Shown here one piece after another: positions 1 through 6,755 of a DNA stretch of 10,556 nucleotides (its first letter is position 1; every line of letters starts with the position of its first letter). This DNA comes from an uncultured Bacilli bacterium (lineage in GTDB: Bacteria > Bacillota_I > Bacilli_A > RF39 > UBA660). Location: contig CANRIE010000017.1 in assembly GCA_947630585.1 (NCBI GenBank), forward strand, positions 1-10,556, given 5' to 3'. The notes below the pieces were generated by a model. That model did no database searches. It had not been told where the DNA came from and saw only the letters and a program-made list of their open reading frames with translations. A program made the translations under genes and the position numbers.

Positions 1-493
1 AAAGTTTAGAAGGAAGGCTTAAAAAGATAAGTGCGGGAGAGCTAATCCTAGTATGCTAGATGGCGTGATGGTTAATTATTATGGATCACCAACCCCTCTT
101 AAAAGTTTAGTTACAATATCAGTGCCAGAAGCAAGACAATTATTAATTAAACCATTTGATAAGTCAAGTTTATCAAGTATTGAAAAAGGAATCTTTGAAG
201 CAGATTTAGGATATACTCCTAATAATGATGGGGAATGTATTAGAATTATTGTTCCACCATTAACTGAAGATAGAAGAAAAGAACTTGTAAAACAAGCCAA
301 AGCTACATCAGAAGATGCTAAAGTTGCAATTAGAAATCAAAGACGAGATGCAATTGAAATGTTAAAAGATGCAGATCTACCTGAAGATATTGAAAAAAGA
401 AGTGAAGAGAGAATTCAAACTTTAGTTGATAAGTATAATAAAAAAATTGATGCAATACTTGATGAGAAAACTAAAGATTTAATGAGTGTTTAA
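1..493 (+). CDS. frr: Ribosome recycling factor, 3' part, with a one-base frameshift
   Basis: RRF works with EF-G to split post-termination ribosomes in the cytoplasm. The frame read from position 53 matches the RRF family from its LDG-VNYYGSPTPL segment through the PPLTEDRRKEL and VAIRNQRRDA motifs to the C-terminus; the stop is TAA at 491-493. The preceding RRF segment (SLEGRLKKISAG, codons 3-38) lies in a different frame, and RANPS resumes at 38-52. Inserting one base near 36-38, for example restoring GGA-AGA from GG-AGA, joins the two into normal RRF. As written, the upstream frame stops at TAG 57-59. The ATG at 53 has no Shine-Dalgarno site and is not a believable start. The real start lies left of the window; about 163 of the usual 185 residues are covered. 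Because the protein is essential, a sequencing or assembly error is the likeliest reason. Family identity is very secure; true disruption is doubtful. Confidence 0.93.
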
Positions 494-494
494 G

Positions 495-520
495 AAAGAA
501 GATAAAAAATTCTTCTTTTT
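495..520 (+). terminator. Intrinsic terminator after frr
   Basis: AAAGAAGA (495-502) pairs perfectly with TCTTCTTT (511-518) around an A-rich 8-nt loop, and the right arm runs into a T tract to 521. It starts two bases after the frr stop codon. The stem is AT-rich and therefore weak, but position and T tract fit a Rho-independent terminator. Confidence 0.65.
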
Positions 521-523
521 TAG

Positions 524-551
524 TTGAAAAATTAAAAAAATGTGATATTAT
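524..551 (+). promoter_or_regulatory. Sigma-70-type promoter of the lipoprotein gene
   Basis: A -35 box TTGAAA (524-529) lies 16 bp before TATTAT (546-551), which carries an extended -10 TG (543-544). It sits directly after the frr terminator and 41 bp before the ATG at 593, which supports independent transcription of the lipoprotein gene. Confidence 0.55.
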
Positions 552-592
552 TATGATAGATGGTTTTGGTTAAAGATAGGAAAGAAGTTTAT

Positions 593-2023
593 ATGAAAAA
601 AATTAAAAACGTATTATTATTGATTATAATGATGTTTTCATTAACAGGATGTGTTAAGTTTAATGCTAGCATGAATATTAAAAAAGATAAATCAATGGAT
701 TTTGAAATTATCTATGCTTTTAATTCATCATTAGTAGGTGATGAAGAAATATTAAGTAGTGAAGATAAGCAAAAGATAACTGACCAAGGATTTATTGTAA
801 CTGACTATACTGATGATACTATGAAAGGTTTTAAGTTAGTTAAAACTATTAAAAATATTGATGATGTAAGTGCTACAAGTGGTGCTAATTATAGTTTATC
901 AGGTTTAGTAGGTGAAAGCGAAGATAGTTATATATTTGAAGTTAAAAAAGGTTTCTTGAAAAATACTTATACAGCTAAATTAAATTTTGATGCTAGTGAC
1001 AGTGGCTTAAACGAAGATATGATAGGTGATTTAACAGGTGACAATGATGATGCAACAACTGATGATACTTCTACTGATTTAAGTCCAGATACTGATACTA
1101 ATCAAGAAACTGATAATAATAGTAATACTGAAACGGATACAAATGTAAATCCTGATGAAAATACAGATACAGATACTAATCCTGATATGGACTTAAGTGA
1201 TTTACAAGGAATGTTAGGTACTATGGATTTAAGTTTTAAGGTTAATTTACCTTATAAAGCCATAAGTAGTAATGCAACATCAACTGATAATAACAATAAG
1301 AATTTAAGTTGGAATTTAACAACTGACCAAGTTAGTACTATTGATTTTGTATTTGAACTTTATAATATGAATAATATTATGTATATAGGTATAGGATTAG
1401 TTGTTTTAATTATTATTGTTATAATAGTAATATTTATAAAGAAAGGTAAAAAGAACAAGGAAAATGATATTCCAACTGTTAATGAAGCACCTATAGCGCA
1501 GGCTGAAAATACAAATGTGACTCCAATTGCTACTCCAACACCTGCTGATGTAGTTCCACCTGTTGACCCATCTCCGGTTCCAACAGAAGCCCCTGCAACA
1601 TCTACTATTTCACCTGTTACTTCTGTTGGACCAACAATTACACCAGTTGTGAATAACACGGAACCAGCAAAGCCAGTTGAACCAGTTTCACCGGTTGCTC
1701 CAGCCTCTCCTCAAATAACACCAGTTCAACCAATTAATCCGGTTCCACCAGTAGTTCCAATTCAAGTTGTTAATCCGGTTAATCCAGCACCAGTTCCCCA
1801 AGAGCCTGCCAGCCTAAGCATAGCACCTACGCCTAATTCTGCTTCAAATCCTGAGGTACCCATTATAACTCAGCCAACATTAGGTGCTGAACCAATAGTT
1901 GAAAATGCAACACCAGGCCCAGAAACCATGAATACTCAAGCTCCAACTCCTGTAGTTCCAACACCAACTGTTACACCAGTAATAGACTTGAACACTCAAC
2001 CAAATAGCAATAATCCAATGTAA
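593..2023 (+). CDS. Lipoprotein with LppM/DUF3153-like ectodomain, membrane helix and proline-rich tail
   Basis: I chose ATG 593 over the in-frame ATG 560 because a site AGGAAAG (578-584) precedes it at 8 nt and the product (476 aa) then begins with a lipoprotein signal: KK, a hydrophobic stretch and lipobox LTGC with Cys20. Residues about 21-145 resemble the LppM/DUF3153 type of ectodomain (NASMNIKKDKSMDF). Residues about 145-200 are a low-complexity D/T/N linker, followed by a second small globular part up to about 258. A strongly hydrophobic helix spans about 261-283 and ends in KKGKKNKEN. The last roughly 190 residues are a P/V/T-rich tail with many PV and PxxP steps. Positive charges after the helix suggest that the tail is cytoplasmic, with the ectodomain outside and tethered at both ends. 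The function is unknown. The domain name is by resemblance only; lipoprotein and membrane calls are directly readable. Confidence 0.85.
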   Translation: MKKIKNVLLLIIMMFSLTGCVKFNASMNIKKDKSMDFEIIYAFNSSLVGDEEILSSEDKQKITDQGFIVTDYTDDTMKGFKLVKTIKNIDDVSATSGANYSLSGLVGESEDSYIFEVKKGFLKNTYTAKLNFDASDSGLNEDMIGDLTGDNDDATTDDTSTDLSPDTDTNQETDNNSNTETDTNVNPDENTDTDTNPDMDLSDLQGMLGTMDLSFKVNLPYKAISSNATSTDNNNKNLSWNLTTDQVSTIDFVFELYNMNNIMYIGIGLVVLIIIVIIVIFIKKGKKNKENDIPTVNEAPIAQAENTNVTPIATPTPADVVPPVDPSPVPTEAPATSTISPVTSVGPTITPVVNNTEPAKPVEPVSPVAPASPQITPVQPINPVPPVVPIQVVNPVNPAPVPQEPASLSIAPTPNSASNPEVPIITQPTLGAEPIVENATPGPETMNTQAPTPVVPTPTVTPVIDLNTQPNSNNPM

Positions 2024-2045
2024 AATAAGAAAGGAAGTGACCCTT

Positions 2046-2123
2046 ATGGGAAAATTAAATAATATAATTTTGTTTGTTAACAATAAGTCAACCATGGGGG
2101 GGGCTTATCCAAAAATCATCTAA
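2046..2123 (+). CDS. Possible 25-aa mini-ORF with an eight-G run
   Basis: ATG 2046 lies 22 bp after the lipoprotein stop and has a good Shine-Dalgarno site, AAAGGAAGTG (2030-2039). It encodes a 25-residue peptide starting MGKLNNIILFVNNK and ending at TAA 2121-2123. A run of eight G (2096-2103), striking in such AT-rich DNA, lies within it. With nine G the frame would continue to 42 residues and end inside the following hairpin; with seven it would stop after 26. I recognise no family. It could be a real small peptide, a remnant of a longer gene, or a chance ORF. Only the ribosome binding site and the operon-like spacing speak for translation. Confidence 0.3.
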   Translation: MGKLNNIILFVNNKSTMGGAYPKII

Positions 2124-2150
2124 ATAAAATTGCAATAAATGATGAAATTC

Positions 2151-2204
2151 GACATATAAAACTGGTAGAATAATACTACTAGGTTTTATATGTCTTTTAA
2201 TTTT
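2151..2204 (+). terminator. Strong hairpin terminator
   Basis: GACATATAAAAC (2151-2162) pairs perfectly with GTTTTATATGTC (2183-2194). Inside it, TGGTAG pairs with CTACTA with one G-T pair and one bulged base, leaving a 7-nt loop (2169-2175). TTTTAATTTT follows (2195-2204). It ends the lipoprotein transcript and separates it from the surface-protein promoter. Confidence 0.8.
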
Positions 2205-2207
2205 GAT

Positions 2208-2236
2208 TTGTAAAACGGGACTAAATGTGTTAAAAT
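2208..2236 (+). promoter_or_regulatory. Promoter of the surface-protein gene
   Basis: -35 TTGTAA (2208-2213), 17-bp spacer, -10 TAAAAT (2231-2236) with an extended TG at 2228-2229. It lies just downstream of the hairpin terminator and 27 bp before ATG 2264. Confidence 0.6.
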
Positions 2237-2263
2237 ATAAATAGAATAGAGGAGTTAAAGAAT

Positions 2264-4222
2264 ATGAATAATAAAAGAAATTTATTAATAATGATAATAA
2301 CATTAAGTTTAGTATTAATACTAGGTTCTAGTTATGCTTATTTAATGTATACTAAAGAATCAAATAATAGTTATGTAATTAATGTAGGTACATTAGAAGT
2401 TACATTTGTGGACTCGAAAACTCAGTTTTTAAATTTAACTAATATGTATCCTATGACTGATGAAGAAGGAATGTCTTTAGAACAAGAGTTAGTTTTCCAA
2501 GTAAAAAATACAGGTAACTTAGTTGCTAATTATAATGTTTATATTGAAGAATTATCTACTGACCCTGAATTTAAAACAGTTATAAAATATATAGTTAATA
2601 AAGATAATAAAGGTTATAATGAATCTAAAGTATTAAATGAAGATAAATATATTGAAAATAATGGTAAATTAAAGGTAGGAGAAACAAGTGAATATCATGT
2701 TAAAGTATGGCTTATGGAGACTGCTGATAATACTTATATGAATAAAGAATTTAAAGCTAAAGTAATAGTAGAAGGTAATCAAAATTTAGATAAAGAAGTT
2801 CCTTTATTAGATACAATTAAAGAAGCTATTCAAACTCATACAACTGATACTTGTAATCCAACTATAACTGATAATAATGATACTATAGAAGATACTGGTG
2901 ATGATACAATATACTTTTCAGGAACCAACGATTGTGTTAACTTTAATTATGTATGGTATTCAGGAAAATTATGGAGAATAACTGCCATAAATCCAGATGG
3001 TTCCATGAAATTAATAACGCAAGATGCAATAACTACAATAGTTTGGAATGATGATATGACAATTTATGATAATTCCTGGATATATCAATGGTTAAATGAA
3101 GATTTCAAAGATACATTATATAATTACGAAAAGATAATAGTGCAAGATGCAAATTGGAATGCATCAATGTACCAAGGTTCGGTATCAGTAAAACCGCCAA
3201 TTGATGATAATGCTATAATAGTTAAAGGTGATGTAGGATTATTAAATACATATGAATATTATCAAAGTTATAGAAACTTAGGAACAGATTATAATGTTTA
3301 TAAGAATGGCTATTTAAACATAGGTTATTATTGGTGGTTAATAACACCAACATCATTTAATAATGATAATCATGATTTTGCTATGAGTGTTCACAGTGAT
3401 GGAATTGCTGCTAGTAATAGTCAAGGATATGATAAATATTCTGTTCGTCCATCCATTAATCTAAAAGCAAATATCGGAATAGTATCAGGGGGAGATGGAA
3501 GTGAGACTAATCCATATCGTATAAACGGGGATAAAGAGCCTGGAAATAGTGGAGAATTCATCAACACAAGAATAAGTGGCGAGTATGTTGAAGTAGATAA
3601 TAAAAAATATAGAATAGTAGGAATAGATAAAGATGATAATGGTAATAACATAACCAAATTAACAAGTGTGGATTATGTAAGAGATGGTGATACAGTTTTA
3701 ACTAAAAATTTTGGAAGTAATGTAAGTTGGAAAACATCAGTGGAAATTGATAGTGATGATAACTATTGGAGTTATTATTTAAATAATACTAATGAAGAAA
3801 CTATTGAAAAAACATGGTTAACAAAAGATTTAATGAAATATATAACAAGTGGAACATATTATTTGGGGACAGTTGGTGTTGCAAGTTATAAAAATTCGAT
3901 ATGTAGTGAAAGTAATACAAACGACCCAACAAGTAGTTGTGAAAAAACAAGTAGTAAATGGCAAGGATTAGTTGGATTACCAAGAATAGGAGAAATGTTT
4001 TCAGCTCAATTAAAAAATAGTAAAACTATAGAAAGTTATTGGATATTAACGCCATCTTCAATTGCTATGGTAGATTATATTTATACTAAAGGGATATCTT
4101 CTAATTCTTTACCGAAAGATAATACATTTGCTGTTCGTCCTTCCATATATTTAAAGCCAGAAGTTATAATAACAGGTGGAGATGGAATGAGCCTTGATAC
4201 TGCCTATACAATTGGTTTATAG
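2264..4222 (+). CDS. Surface protein: TasA/camelysin-like N-terminus plus two DUF6273-like domains
   Basis: The start has a clear site AGAGGAG (2248-2254) 9 nt upstream. Residues 1-27 form a basic N-terminus and a hydrophobic helix (signal peptide or anchor). The following SYAYLMYT...YVINVGTLEVTF and the beta-rich segment to about 180 recall TasA/camelysin (M73-type) proteins. Two related modules follow, about 215-421 and 429-652. Each has a W/Y-R-I core (GKLWRITAI; NKKYRIVGI) and ends with VRPSI-LK and GGDG (about 393-410 and 622-645), the DUF6273-like pattern. Cysteine pairs in both halves could form disulfides, as expected outside the cell. There is no LPXTG signal or C-terminal membrane helix. 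It has its own promoter and a terminator right after the stop, so it is monocistronic. The role is unknown; a cell-surface adhesive or structural function is inference. Confidence 0.85.
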   Translation: MNNKRNLLIMIITLSLVLILGSSYAYLMYTKESNNSYVINVGTLEVTFVDSKTQFLNLTNMYPMTDEEGMSLEQELVFQVKNTGNLVANYNVYIEELSTDPEFKTVIKYIVNKDNKGYNESKVLNEDKYIENNGKLKVGETSEYHVKVWLMETADNTYMNKEFKAKVIVEGNQNLDKEVPLLDTIKEAIQTHTTDTCNPTITDNNDTIEDTGDDTIYFSGTNDCVNFNYVWYSGKLWRITAINPDGSMKLITQDAITTIVWNDDMTIYDNSWIYQWLNEDFKDTLYNYEKIIVQDANWNASMYQGSVSVKPPIDDNAIIVKGDVGLLNTYEYYQSYRNLGTDYNVYKNGYLNIGYYWWLITPTSFNNDNHDFAMSVHSDGIAASNSQGYDKYSVRPSINLKANIGIVSGGDGSETNPYRINGDKEPGNSGEFINTRISGEYVEVDNKKYRIVGIDKDDNGNNITKLTSVDYVRDGDTVLTKNFGSNVSWKTSVEIDSDDNYWSYYLNNTNEETIEKTWLTKDLMKYITSGTYYLGTVGVASYKNSICSESNTNDPTSSCEKTSSKWQGLVGLPRIGEMFSAQLKNSKTIESYWILTPSSIAMVDYIYTKGISSNSLPKDNTFAVRPSIYLKPEVIITGGDGMSLDTAYTIGL

Positions 4223-4247
4223 AGAACTTGAATATCAAGTTCTTTTT
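4223..4247 (+). terminator. Terminator between convergent genes
   Basis: AGAACTTGA (4223-4231) and TCAAGTTCT (4235-4243) form a perfect 9-bp stem with a 3-nt loop, followed by TTTT on the plus strand. It starts directly after the surface-protein stop codon. The ftsW stop codon (4235-4237 on the other strand) lies inside the right arm. On the minus strand the hairpin is followed by CTCTATAAA rather than a T tract, so it should act mainly on the plus strand. Confidence 0.8.
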
Positions 4248-5314
4248 GATATGTTAAGTAATATTCCAATACCAACTAAACTAGTAAGTAAACTAGAGCC
4301 CCCATAAGATAGGAAAGGTAAAGTTACACCAGTTACAGGAATTAAACCAATTACTACTGATAAATTCATAGTTACTTGAACAATTAATTGGAAGATTAAA
4401 CCAAAAGCTAAATATTTTTTAAATAAATCTTCTTCTTTTAAAGCAATTTTTAAACCAGAATATAAAATAAAACCAAATAAAGCTAAAACAACTAAGGCTC
4501 CAACGATTCCAAATTCTTCAGCAATAATAGAAAAAATAAAATCTGTTTGAGGTTCAGGAAGATAAAAACTCTTTTGTCTACTATTCAAATAACCAACTCC
4601 AAACAATCCACCGGGACCAATTGCATATAAACTTTGAATAATTTGAAACCCTGTTCCTAAAGGGTCAGACCAAGGGTTAATAAATGATGTTATTCTATCC
4701 ATTCTGTAAGGAGCAATTAAAATTAAAATAACTATTCCAATAATTCCAATTACTCCAAGGCCAATAAAAAATTTCATGTTCACGCCTGCTACGAATAACA
4801 TCGCGATTATTGTTAAAATAATAATCATACCTGTTCCAAAGTCTGGCTCTAACATAATAAGTCCAAAGATTAAAAACAAAATAGATAAAATTGGAAAAAC
4901 TCCCTTTTTATAATCTTTCAAAAACTTATTACTCCGAGCTAAATACTTACTTGTAAATATAATTAAACCAAGTTTGGAAAACTCACTAGGTTGAATTCCT
5001 AAAGGACCAATTCCAAACCAACTTCGACTACCATTTCTAACAACTCCAAGTCCAGGAATTAAAACTAAAATAAGAAGAATAATACAAATTAATAAAATTG
5101 GATTAGCATACTTATAATAAAAATCACTATCAATTCTTGAAATAATAAATAAAACAATTAAGCCAATTAAACAAAACATTCCTTGCATAATACAATAATG
5201 AAACTTATTATCAAATTTATATTCTGCCCATACAAAACTTGCTGAATAAATCATAAAAAGTGATAAAATCATTAATAAAATAACACTTATTAATAAAAGT
5301 TTATTATGTTTCAT
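4235..5314 (-). CDS. ftsW: SEDS-family peptidoglycan glycosyltransferase, FtsW/SpoVE type
   Basis: FtsW-type SEDS proteins polymerise glycan strands from lipid II together with a class B PBP at the division site. The 359-aa product has about ten hydrophobic segments and family signatures in order: NGSRSWFGIGPLGIQPSEFSKL (residues 94-115), LEPDFGTG (155-162), GTGFQIIQSLYAIGPGG (220-236), LPEPQTDFIFSI (252-263) and PVTGVTLPFLSYGGSSL (326-342). Asp258 in TDFIF corresponds to the catalytic Asp of the family. The wording around SRQKSFYLPEPQTDF is closer to FtsW/SpoVE than to RodA. The site GTGGTGAG (5318-5325, minus strand) precedes the ATG. It stands alone, without murG or other mur genes in view. 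I saw no convincing promoter of its own; transcription may enter from the broken gene upstream or from a weak promoter near 5325-5350. RodA is the main alternative. Confidence 0.9.
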   Translation of the reverse strand: MKHNKLLLISVILLMILSLFMIYSASFVWAEYKFDNKFHYCIMQGMFCLIGLIVLFIISRIDSDFYYKYANPILLICIILLILVLIPGLGVVRNGSRSWFGIGPLGIQPSEFSKLGLIIFTSKYLARSNKFLKDYKKGVFPILSILFLIFGLIMLEPDFGTGMIIILTIIAMLFVAGVNMKFFIGLGVIGIIGIVILILIAPYRMDRITSFINPWSDPLGTGFQIIQSLYAIGPGGLFGVGYLNSRQKSFYLPEPQTDFIFSIIAEEFGIVGALVVLALFGFILYSGLKIALKEEDLFKKYLAFGLIFQLIVQVTMNLSVVIGLIPVTGVTLPFLSYGGSSLLTSLVGIGILLNISKRT

Positions 5315-5346
5315 TATCTCACCACTTAAGTTTATGCAAATAAAAA

Positions 5347-5368
5347 TAAAAAAACATCATTAAGATGT
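5347..5368 (-). terminator. Weak terminator of the broken gene
   Basis: Read on the minus strand, ACATC (5368-5364) pairs with GATGT (5358-5354) around a 5-nt loop, followed by a T tract (5354-5348). It starts three bases past the broken gene's stop. The stem is only 5 bp, so it may be leaky and let transcription continue into ftsW. Confidence 0.45.
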
Positions 5369-5370
5369 AA

Positions 5371-5814
5371 TTAAACTTTAACTTCTTCTTTTTCAAGCAT
5401 TTCATTGATTTTATCAATATCAGTAAAAAATAAATTTAAGCCACGTCTTTTTAATGATAAAGTATACTCTAAAGAATCCTATTTCTCTTTGCAATGAATA
5501 AATAATATTTATTGCTTTACCATTTATTAAATGTTTACTTTTAACATATTTTTCTCTAGTTGGAAAAGCATTTTGAATTAAAATTACAGATTCACGTTTA
5601 GCAATTTTTCTAATTAAAATACTCCGACATTGCCCATGTTTTTTAATTTTATTTTCTATAATTGGTTTATATTTTTCTACTTTAGTACTTAAAGGAATAA
5701 ACCATAAAATATCTTTTTTTTCTAATTGCTAAATAAGATGGCCTCGAATGTCCGTTTTCATGATTTTCCATTAGTCCAACGCTTTTAAATTTCTCAAAAA
5801 GAAGCGATTAACAT
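5371..5814 (-). pseudogene. Broken toxin-like gene (ToxN/CptN-like?), three frameshifts
   Basis: No intact frame exists here, but a protein of 146 residues appears on the minus strand if one base is removed at each of three places: the five-base run 5796-5800, the eight-base run 5714-5721, and the CC at 5478-5479. It then starts at ATG 5814, passes GLMENHENGHSRPSYLAI, DILWFIPLSTKVEKY, VILIQNAFPTREKYV and LKRRGLNLFFTDIDKI, and stops at TAA 5371-5373. The RP-x-Y-L opening, WFIPLS-KVEKY core and LIQN-FP segment are what I remember from a family of about 150-residue toxin-like proteins, possibly type III toxins of the ToxN/CptN kind. That name is from memory and uncertain. I see no tandem antitoxin repeats upstream. 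Coding character and decay are well supported; the function is not. A weaker reading starts at ATG 5771 and needs only two corrections. Confidence 0.72.
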
Positions 5815-5843
5815 TTATAAATCAATTTCTTGATTACATGTAT

Positions 5844-5873
5844 AATATATTACATATTAAGTACATAAGTCAA
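5844..5873 (-). promoter_or_regulatory. Promoter of the broken toxin-like gene
   Basis: On the minus strand: TTGACT (5873-5868), an 18-bp spacer and TATATT (5849-5844). Transcription would start near 5837, about 23 bp before ATG 5814. The -35 box overlaps the TGA stop of the upstream coiled-coil gene. A small hairpin, AATCAA-GAAA-TTGATT (5835-5820), falls in the leader. Confidence 0.55.
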
Positions 5874-6634
5874 TACTTTTTCGCATTATTCTTATGATTT
5901 ATAAATTCATCTGCTAGTTTATAAAGTTCTTCTATACTTAATAAAGAATTACTTTCAATTCTTTTGTCAATTACTAAATTTAAAAAGTCATAGATATAAG
6001 AAAATCTAGTATCATAAATTTTAGAGTGTGGAATAATCGGAATATCTTTCATATAGTCTTGAACTTTAGTATCACTATCATCGAATATAATATTTTCATT
6101 ATCACTATCCTTATAAATTAAAAGTTCTAAATAATTATCACTTACATTAGCTCTTGTAATTTCAGATTTATCAACCATTCTTGGAAAGCGAGTTTTAAGT
6201 TCGTATAAGCTAGCACTTTCCATATCATCACGTGATAAATAAACTAAATTATATTTAAAACTCGTTCCAACTGATATTAAAACTGGAATAGTTCTTAAAA
6301 CATATTTACTACTTTCAATATTATTAACTAAATAAAGAATAATATCAAATATATAATTACGATTAAAATAACTTAAAGATTCTAAATAATTATATTTTTT
6401 ATATAATAAAGGTAAATTAGATTCTTGAACTTTAATTTGAAATTTTAAGTTTTTAATTTCTGCTCTTAAATTACTAATTAATTTAGTAGAATAATTAGCA
6501 TTTTCTTTTTTTAATTTAATAATTTCCTTTTTCTTATCTAAAATTAATAGTTTATTATAACTAATAATAGCATTAATTCTATCTATTTCATCTTTAACTT
6601 CTTTTTTCTTCTTTTCTAGATTTATATTTTTCAT
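5870..6634 (-). CDS. Unknown coiled-coil protein, 254 aa
   Basis: I do not recognise this family. The start is well fixed: AAGGAG stands 5 nt before the ATG and a near-consensus promoter precedes it. Residues about 5-80 are highly charged and Lys/Glu/Leu/Ile-rich with no proline until about residue 74, as expected for a long coiled coil. Residues about 85-254 look globular, with mixed hydrophobic segments such as FDIILYLVNNI and TIPVLISVGTSF and an acidic patch SDNENIIFDDSD. There is no signal peptide, membrane helix, cysteine cluster or familiar catalytic motif, so the protein is probably cytoplasmic. It is transcribed divergently from the TrmH-family operon and is followed on its own strand by the broken toxin-like gene. 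An accessory or lineage-specific gene is likely; nothing visible allows a function. Confidence 0.75.
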   Translation of the reverse strand: MKNINLEKKKKEVKDEIDRINAIISYNKLLILDKKKEIIKLKKENANYSTKLISNLRAEIKNLKFQIKVQESNLPLLYKKYNYLESLSYFNRNYIFDIILYLVNNIESSKYVLRTIPVLISVGTSFKYNLVYLSRDDMESASLYELKTRFPRMVDKSEITRANVSDNYLELLIYKDSDNENIIFDDSDTKVQDYMKDIPIIPHSKIYDTRFSYIYDFLNLVIDKRIESNSLLSIEELYKLADEFINHKNNAKKY

Positions 6635-6658
6635 AACAACTCCTTAAAAATCGTTCGT

Positions 6659-6687
6659 ATTATATCATTTTTGATAAAAAAAGTAAA
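6659..6687 (-). promoter_or_regulatory. Promoter of the coiled-coil gene
   Basis: On the minus strand: TTTACT (6687-6682), 17-bp spacer, perfect -10 TATAAT (6664-6659) with an extended TG. The start codon lies 24 bp downstream of the -10 box. It is probably among the stronger promoters in the window. Confidence 0.7.
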
Positions 6688-6725
6688 GAAATTTTGAAAA
6701 GTTCATGGTAATAAAAAAATATATG

Positions 6726-6734
6726 TGTTATTAT
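6726..6734 (+). promoter_or_regulatory. Extended -10 promoter of the methyltransferase-rimM-trmD operon
   Basis: TG-T-TATTAT (6726-6734) lies upstream of the Shine-Dalgarno site at 6743-6748. No good -35 box stands 16-18 bp upstream. TTGAAA at 6694-6699 is present but its spacing to this -10 is too long (29 bp), and it would need a poorer -10 near 6717-6722. A promoter is expected here because the preceding gene is divergent. Confidence 0.4.
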
Positions 6735-6755
6735 TATATATGTAGGAGTGATTAT

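Noticed and set aside
30..59. Programmed -1 frameshifting in frr
   Set aside because: The junction has no X-XXY-YYZ slippery heptamer and no following pseudoknot that I can see, and frr is not known to use recoding.
1078..1195. Tandem DNA repeat in the D/T/N linker
   Set aside because: GATACTAATCCTGAT-like units recur loosely but without a fixed period; it looks like low-complexity coding sequence.
1360..1659. 99-codon minus-strand open frame opposite the proline-rich tail
   Set aside because: It is the antisense of Pro/Val/Thr-rich codons, has no ribosome binding site and resembles no protein.
2088..2303. 71-codon minus-strand open frame across the G8 run, terminator and promoter
   Set aside because: It runs through the hairpin and the start of the surface-protein gene and has no family resemblance.
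3421..3657. 78-codon minus-strand open frame inside the surface-protein gene
   Set aside because: It is a shadow of the real coding frame, with no start signals.
5774..5870. Tandem antitoxin RNA repeats upstream of the toxin-like pseudogene
   Set aside because: Only about 23 bp separate the likely transcription start from the start codon, and there is no tandem repeat; only one small hairpin is present.
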